DNA of 64,000 nucleotides from Desmodesmus armatus (Eukaryota; Chlorophyta; Chlorophyceae; Sphaeropleales; Scenedesmaceae). The stretch lies in the NCBI GenBank assembly GCA_007449985.2, contig VIIQ02000001.1:1297501-1361500 (forward strand), in the 5' to 3' direction. The translations under genes and the position numbers were made by a program. Positions 58,501-64,000 of the stretch are shown piece by piece (position 1 is the first letter of the stretch; every line of letters starts with the position of its first letter). The notes under the pieces were generated by a model. It saw nothing but the letters and a program-made list of their open reading frames with translations, made no database searches and was not told where the DNA came from.

Positions 58501-61173
58501 ATGTGCTTGGGCCCAACGTGCGCGCATACTCACCGGCCAGAGGAGGCGCCCATGCCGACCGCCCAGGGCACCATGTCTCACGCCTGTTGTTCTTGCGGGG
58601 CAAGGCATCTTCCTTCTGCTGCTCAAACATGATCTTCTTAGCCACCTCAACCTGCAGACGGGCAGCGTATTGTAGTGACCCTTTTGACAAGCACGTCAGC
58701 AAGAGGCTTGCAAGAGCCTGTGATTGCGCCAATTGCAGCAGCTGCATGCTTGAACATGACCTTGTCTGCCGCACATGCCCAGCAAACACCAGGTGTTGCG
58801 CACACACCTGCTTCTGTGCCTTCTCCCTCTCAGCTGTCTCCTGCTCCAGCTTGATGCGCATGAGCTCGTTGTCCTGCTCAGAGCGCAGCAGCTGCGCACG
58901 CAGGTGGCTGATCTGCTCCTCCACATCAGCATTGCTGCAAGTTGCACAACCACAGGGGTGTTTAGGCACATAAACATGTGAGCATCTGCAGTGAGACCAC
59001 ACACATGCCAGAAAGCTCGGGCCTGGCATTGCAAAGCACGTTCATAACACCTTTTCAGGGCCTTATGCTGTGTGCGCAGCTGGAGAGTGACTGCTGGCCG
59101 CCACCATGGCCAGCAGAACCCGACAAAAGCATTATACAATCCACAACAACCGTGGGTACTAAAGAAGCGCACCCGCTGGACCCCAGGGCCTTGCGCAGCT
59201 CCTCAATCTCCTTGGCCTGCCTCTTGAGCACCGCGGCATCCGACAGCACCTCGTTCACCATGGCGTTGTTCACCACGCGCTTGGCACGGCAGGCAAAGCG
59301 CAGGGTGCTGTGGCTTTCCTCTACGTGGCATGCGGCTGGTGTGACATTGCAGATGATGGCCGTCTTGGCATTTCCTCCCAGTGAGGGCTGCAGGATGCGG
59401 GTCAGCTTGGAGTCGCGGTAAGGAATGTGGCCGCCTGTAGTCACACGTGCAGCAGGCATTAACAGTGCTTGTGTGTAAATGGTCTGACGCGGCCACACAC
59501 CACTGCTGGCGAGACAACATGCATTGCCAAGGCCTGGTGTGCGCGCATCCATTGCGCACTGTGCACACAGCTGCTGTTCCCCAATGCAGCTGTTGTGAGC
59601 AGCCGCCGTGCTTGCTGTGCGCGCCGTCAATGCTGGCAACTCCCCGCGACGCACCTGCCACTGCCGCCCCCTCGCTCAGTTTGTTGATGACATTGCCCAA
59701 CGTCAGCAGGCTCTTGTTGATGGCCGTGCCCTCCTTCATGCGGATGCCTTCCGCACCCGTCTTGGCCACGCGCTCCGAGCCCGCTAGGTCCACCAGGGTC
59801 AGGGTGGACACCAGGATGGCCCCGGCATCCACTGCAGCTGCCCCCTCCTCAGCAATCGTCTGCGCTAGGTCCCGGGATCGACTCTCGATCACCTGCATGA
59901 CACAGGGTATGTGCATCCAGCGGCAGCACTGAGCCTAGCTTTCACATGATAAGGTACAGATATTGGGGTGAAGAATCACATCTGGGGCATCAGACAGCAG
60001 GCCAGGGAGGGGGTCATGCTGTCCTTCCTCTGATATGCTCTGCAACCATGCAGTGTCCGTCCCAGCTGCACAATGCACACACCCACAGACGTCGGTCAGG
60101 TCACCTGTTACAGCTGCGTATTGTACTTTGAGTACTTGCGAATGCCCAGCTGACCCATTCACAACTCACCATCCTGAAGACTGTGTGGGACCTGCTGCTG
60201 CCTTCGTTCATCTTGGTGGCTCCAATGTGCCTGTTGGCCTCGCCCTCTGACAGCAGCTGCATGACCTGCTCCACTGACACCACAATGTCCTCGCGCAGGC
60301 CAGCTACATACACGCCGCTCTCCTTGCTTTCGTGAATGGGCAGCTTGAGGTTGTCTGGCGCCAGCAGATCGTTGATGTCCTCGTTGTACAGCTGCAGGGT
60401 GCAGCAGGCACAGCGCAGCGTGTCAACTCGCAGCACAAGCTGCTGGCCCTATCTTGCTGAGCTGGCCAACATGACAGTGGCTAGGAAGTACTCTGAATGC
60501 ATCAGCAGTGCGCTTGAAACAACGTCCCATGCACCTGCACATCCAAGCGGTGAGAGTCTGCACACTGCCATTCCTGGCCTCCTTGCGGTCCCATTGTGCC
60601 TGACAGCTGCACATCCGGCACACTGCTAGCAGCGCGCTGTCAAAGTACCCACCTCCATGTATGACACACGCAGCAGGAACTCCCTATCCTGGGACTGCTC
60701 GATGAGGCCAAACACCTCCTGCACTGCCATGGCGATGATGCCAGGTTCGTCTGGCGTGCCACGCATTGTGTGGGTCTTGCCACTGCTGGTCTGGCCATAG
60801 GCAAACACTGTGCTGTTGAAGCCGTGGACCAGCTTCTTTATCAGCCCCTGAGTGGTGGTGGCATAGATTTCCCTGGTGGACTGCTTGGGGCTGAAGATGT
60901 GGTCCAGCATGTACCGCACATCACGCACGCGGTCTGGTTCGCGCGTGACAGGGTCAACCTGGAACATGGCGTTGTTGTCTATCTTCCATGCAAAGCCCTC
61001 GCTCTGCTCTTGCCTGTTCAGCGGTCTGACACGCACGCTCACACTGCACACAGCAGCAGGACAACAGCAGAAGCCCACACCAGCATGCTCAGGACGTCAT
61101 CCATGCAGTGAGAAGACTAACCAGCATTCATAAATGTTCTGATGACCAGAACCGCGTACCTGATGTTCTCCAT
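46518..61173 (-). CDS. Kinesin-7 (CENP-E-like) motor, 35 exons, about 2,390 residues
   Basis: This is a microtubule motor expected to act in chromosome or cargo movement. Motor exons: 61160-61173 (14 bases, MENI), 60653-61043, 60170-60391, 59655-59892, 59173-59434. The P-loop is [14 protein letters not shown], switch [14 protein letters not shown], switch [12 protein letters not shown], and the neck [20 protein letters not shown] with the xVNEVL pattern of kinesin-7. An acidic and Ser-rich stretch follows, then coiled coil: 58808-58934, 58534-58651, 58190-58330, 57919-58022, 57636-57757, 57268-57448, 56784-57077, 56432-56560, 56182-56268, 55873-56022, 55476-55644, 55042-55289, 54559-54767, 54150-54333, 53807-53893, 53474-53606, 53069-53215, 52776-52873 (GC donor), 52123-52338, 51774-51926, 51484-51604, 51104-51228, 50745-50906, 50400-50537, 48764-50218, 48229-48467, 47819-48008, 47374-47559, 46951-47136. 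The last, 46518-46673, ends GGKENVTQ. All phases agree. Human CENP-E is about 2,700 residues. Confidence 0.93.
58349..58371. repeat. (AC)n microsatellite in a kinesin intron
   Basis: This short AC dinucleotide run lies in the intron between exons 58534-58651 and 58190-58330. Confidence 0.9.
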
Positions 61174-61895
61174 TGTGCCAGAGGGGGTGCACAGTTGCTG
61201 CAAGCAGTTGCTGTTGTTGTGTCCCTATGCCGCTGCTGCCCGCAACTCCAGATAGTCAAGCTAAAGATAACTTGAACGATTGTTATCAGAGCAGCTGATG
61301 ATTCGAATACAGTGCGATCGTGGATGCATTGTGCTGCTGTGCACTGATGGAGGAGGAACGCAACGAGCTCATCGGTTCCCCAGCACAAAGACTGCAACAC
61401 AAGCAAACGTCGTAAAGCAAAGCTAGTGGGTATCTACTCAGAACGGATACAGTGCGCAATCTGTCAGCTGATTTCGAACAAGCTGCTCTGTAGGGTCTAG
61501 CGATTGAACGTTGTTTGCTGCGGATTGCACGGTCTTGCATGCAACAACTTGCTGCTGCTATTGGTAATCTTAAGCAGTCGCCTGCCCAACTCTACAGCTG
61601 TCTGCCAAAACCACTTTGCAGATCGAACTGTTCGTCAGCTTCCAGAGCATCTGGGATCTTTCTGGAGCAGCTCAAAAGTAGCTGAGACGTTATAACCATC
61701 TTTCATCTTGCCAGTAGCCCATACAAGTTTGAATTTATCGCCAGCAGCAACAGCAGCAGGAACAGCAGCAGCAGTGTCTGGTGGCAGCTGGAGGTGCCTG
61801 GCTAACACGGCACAGCCACAACAGCAGCGGGACATACATCAGGAACTATAGCTGCAGGGACAGCAGGACCTGCCCCAGCAGCAGCAGCAGCAGCT
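61174..61895. promoter_or_regulatory. Divergent region between the kinesin and RPB6
   Basis: The two start codons face away from each other across 722 bases. The central part (61240-61560) is AT-richer than the flanking exons. CAG-rich sequence precedes the RPB6 ATG. No TATA box or other named motif could be assigned with confidence, so the promoter role is inferred from geometry. Confidence 0.45.
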
Positions 61896-63767
61896 ATGGC
61901 AGACTATGATGATGGTGGAGGGTGCGTAGACATGTAGTGGTGCTGCTGCAAGACTCTCTGTTGTTGTATGTGGTTGTTTGGCTGGAGTCGTCCGAGCAGT
62001 GATGTTGTGCCTCTGCTTGTCACAGGATGGATGATGGCTTTGGGGATATGGGGGACGAGCCTGTTGACCAGGACATGGTGAGCAACAAAGCAGGGCAGTG
62101 AAGGAGCTTGAAAGGCCAGCAGCGGTGGTCGAGACCTTGGCCTGGCAGCGTGTGGCTGGCACCTGGACTGGTGTGGATGGTTTTTCTGTACTAGGGGGCA
62201 TGCAGCTGCTCGTGACATTTGCTCAATCAGTCACAGGCATTGTACTAGGGCACATGCAGCTGCTGGTGACAATCACCGGATCAGTCACTTGCACTGGAAC
62301 ACAGTTGTGCTTTTGCTTGCTGGCCGAATTAGGTGTGCCGGCAGCACGTACCTTATGCAGCAGCTACGGTGTCTGCCTGCAGGACGGAGAGGGTGGCGAA
62401 GAGGGGGCAGAGGGTGACGGCATCGACATCCTGCAGGATGGGGAGGGCCCCAGTCAAGGTGAAGGGCAGCAGCGGACAGGTGCAGACCGCATCACCACGC
62501 GCTACCTCACCAAGTTTGAGCGGGCGAGAGTCCTGGGCACGCGCGCACTGCAGATCAGGTGATTTGTACTGCAGCGTGTCGTCACCTCCCAGCAGCAGCT
62601 CCACTGCTCACCACCACCAGCAGCAGCAACATGAGTGCAGGTGACGCACAGGTGACGCACTGCACAGAGGCCATTGTGCTGCAGCGCACGTTGCTGGCAG
62701 CATGCAGGGTCAAAATGTGGACCTGGGCAGGTGGCTGCTGCATTGGTACAGGTTGAAGTGGACCCCATGCACGGCTCCTTTCGGTGTTATGCATGTGGTT
62801 GGTTGTACGCACCTGCATGCTTCTGATGTTTGTTTTGTTGCCGTGCCCTGCAGCATGAATGCGCCTGTCATGGTTGATGTTGGTGACGAGACAGACCCCT
62901 TAGAGGTGAGCTGCGCTTTGAGTGAGCTGTCCGTTTGACCCCGGGATCAGCATACACGCTTGGTACACAATGCCAGTGTGCGCGTGCCTTCAGCTTGGCG
63001 TGTGTGCTCCCAGCAGCAACAGTTTGCAAAGTGCTTGGGGGGGGGCTGTCAGTGACCGGCAGGTCAAATCCTTGTTTTGTTGTGACTCATGCAGATTGCC
63101 ATGAAGGAGTTGCGGGAAAAGAAGATCCCATTCACAATACGGCGGTACCTCCCTGACGGCAGGTGGGTGGGTGGGCGGCGGAGGTGGGGTTTGGGGGGCG
63201 GAGGTGGGAGGGTAGCGGTGGGTGGTGGTTTGGGGCGGTGACGCAAGTCCTGGATGCTGTTCTGTCTAGCTGCAAGGTCATGTCGGGAAATTTGGTGCAC
63301 AGGCAGGCCAAGGGTGCAGCAGAACCGACGAGGGAGGACAGGAGCCCCGGAGGGAGGACAATGCTGTCACAGTCAACATGAAGAGTCGCGTTACGTCTGC
63401 TGTGTCATTCGTGCAACCACACATGCATGTGGACCGGCAGGATGCCGCCTGTGGGGCAGTGCAGTGTACTCCTCACTCGTGCTTCACACTTGCTGGGCAG
63501 TGTTACCTCAAACGGGCACTGTGTAGACAGGCATCCGGCATGCACCAGGGGGGCGTCCATCGTAATGTGTTTCAGCTACCCTCGCGTTTGGTTGAGTTCC
63601 TCCACACAATGAGCAGAATGCAGACAGCATCTTGGTTCATGCTGCCATCACCGGGCTTGCATCAGTGCAAGCATGTCTGACTCCCTCTGACCCCCAACTG
63701 CTGTTTCTGCTGGTGTTGCAGTTATGAGGACTGGTCACTCAAGGAGCTGATCATCACAGAGGGCTGA
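61896..63767 (+). CDS. RPB6: DNA-directed RNA polymerases I, II and III subunit RPABC2 (RPB6), 139 residues
   Basis: This small subunit is shared by all three nuclear RNA polymerases. It is the eukaryotic counterpart of bacterial omega and helps hold the largest subunit. Exons: 61896-61921, 62026-62077, 62383-62558, 62854-62905, 63095-63162 and 63722-63767; phases agree and the product matches the family's usual 130-155 residues. The N-terminus is acidic (MADYDDGGG, then [16 protein letters not shown] and an Asp/Glu/Gly stretch), as usual. The conserved core follows: [40 protein letters not shown], and then [20 protein letters not shown], ending ELIITEG. All diagnostic blocks are present with no break. 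Confidence 0.97.
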
Positions 63768-64000
63768 CACCTGTGCTGGCGACTAGCAGCTGCTGGACAG
63801 CTGCAATGCCGCTCGTGCATATCTGCAATGCTGCCGTACTGCAGTGCTGTGGCCTGACATCATGCACGGCTGCGTGTATGTCAGTGACTTGATGTTTCGA
63901 GTTTTCTTGATGTTCAAATTGTGCTTTTTTGATGTGAGTCTGTGTGGATTGGTTGCAGTGCCAACATGCAGTCACTGAGTGCAAGTCAGCGGAACCATGG
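63768..64000. other. RPB6 3' flank to window edge
   Basis: No open frame with coding character and no TGTAA element was seen in these 233 bases. The polyadenylation site may lie beyond the window. Confidence 0.4.

Overview
This window is nuclear DNA from a unicellular green alga, most likely a core chlorophyte (chlorophycean type). The signs are GC-rich, intron-dense genes, strict GT-AG splicing with a strong C-rich 'tgcag' acceptor, pervasive CAG/CTG repeats coding for poly-Gln and poly-Ala, an octotricopeptide-style protein ending in a RAP-like domain, and a TGTAA-type element after at least one gene. The species cannot be told from the sequence. Gene models were built by hand from reading frames, splice signals and phase agreement across every junction.

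Layout, left to right. (1) About 1-3524, minus: a CPFC-type glutathione S-transferase; its 3' end lies beyond the left edge and the visible 3' part carries tandem copies of its own exons. (2) 4156-8488, minus: an ethanolamine/choline kinase in seven exons, complete. (3) 8990-about 14800, minus: a class-3 (diacylglycerol-lipase-like) lipase with a tRNA-derived SINE in one intron. (4) 15790-35467, minus: a giant coiled-coil protein of about 3,700 residues ending in a GRIP/GRAB-like domain, so a golgin-type tether; one exon is about 5.9 kb and two single-base frame breaks are present. (5) 36399-43236, plus: a poly-Gln-rich protein of about 1,800 residues with a C-terminal RAP-like domain. (6) About 43704-45690, plus: an unrecognised protein in at least four exons. 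(7) 46518-61173, minus: a kinesin-7 (CENP-E-like) motor of about 2,390 residues in 35 exons, fully phase-consistent. (8) 61896-63767, plus: RPB6, the small subunit shared by RNA polymerases I, II and III, complete in six exons.

The golgin and the RAP-like gene are divergent across about 0.9 kb, and the kinesin and RPB6 are divergent across about 0.7 kb, so both gaps probably hold bidirectional promoters. The genes are ordinary eukaryotic housekeeping and trafficking/cytoskeleton functions and do not form an operon or pathway.

The most unusual feature is structural. At five places in four genes (GST twice, ethanolamine kinase, golgin, RAP-like gene) a short segment spanning an exon-intron junction has been tandemly copied, leaving decoy exons and splice sites in the introns. 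There is also a well-preserved SINE with a 13-bp target-site duplication, a repeat shared by two golgin introns just upstream of their acceptors, and a 1.5-kb intronic block bounded by about 50-bp direct repeats.
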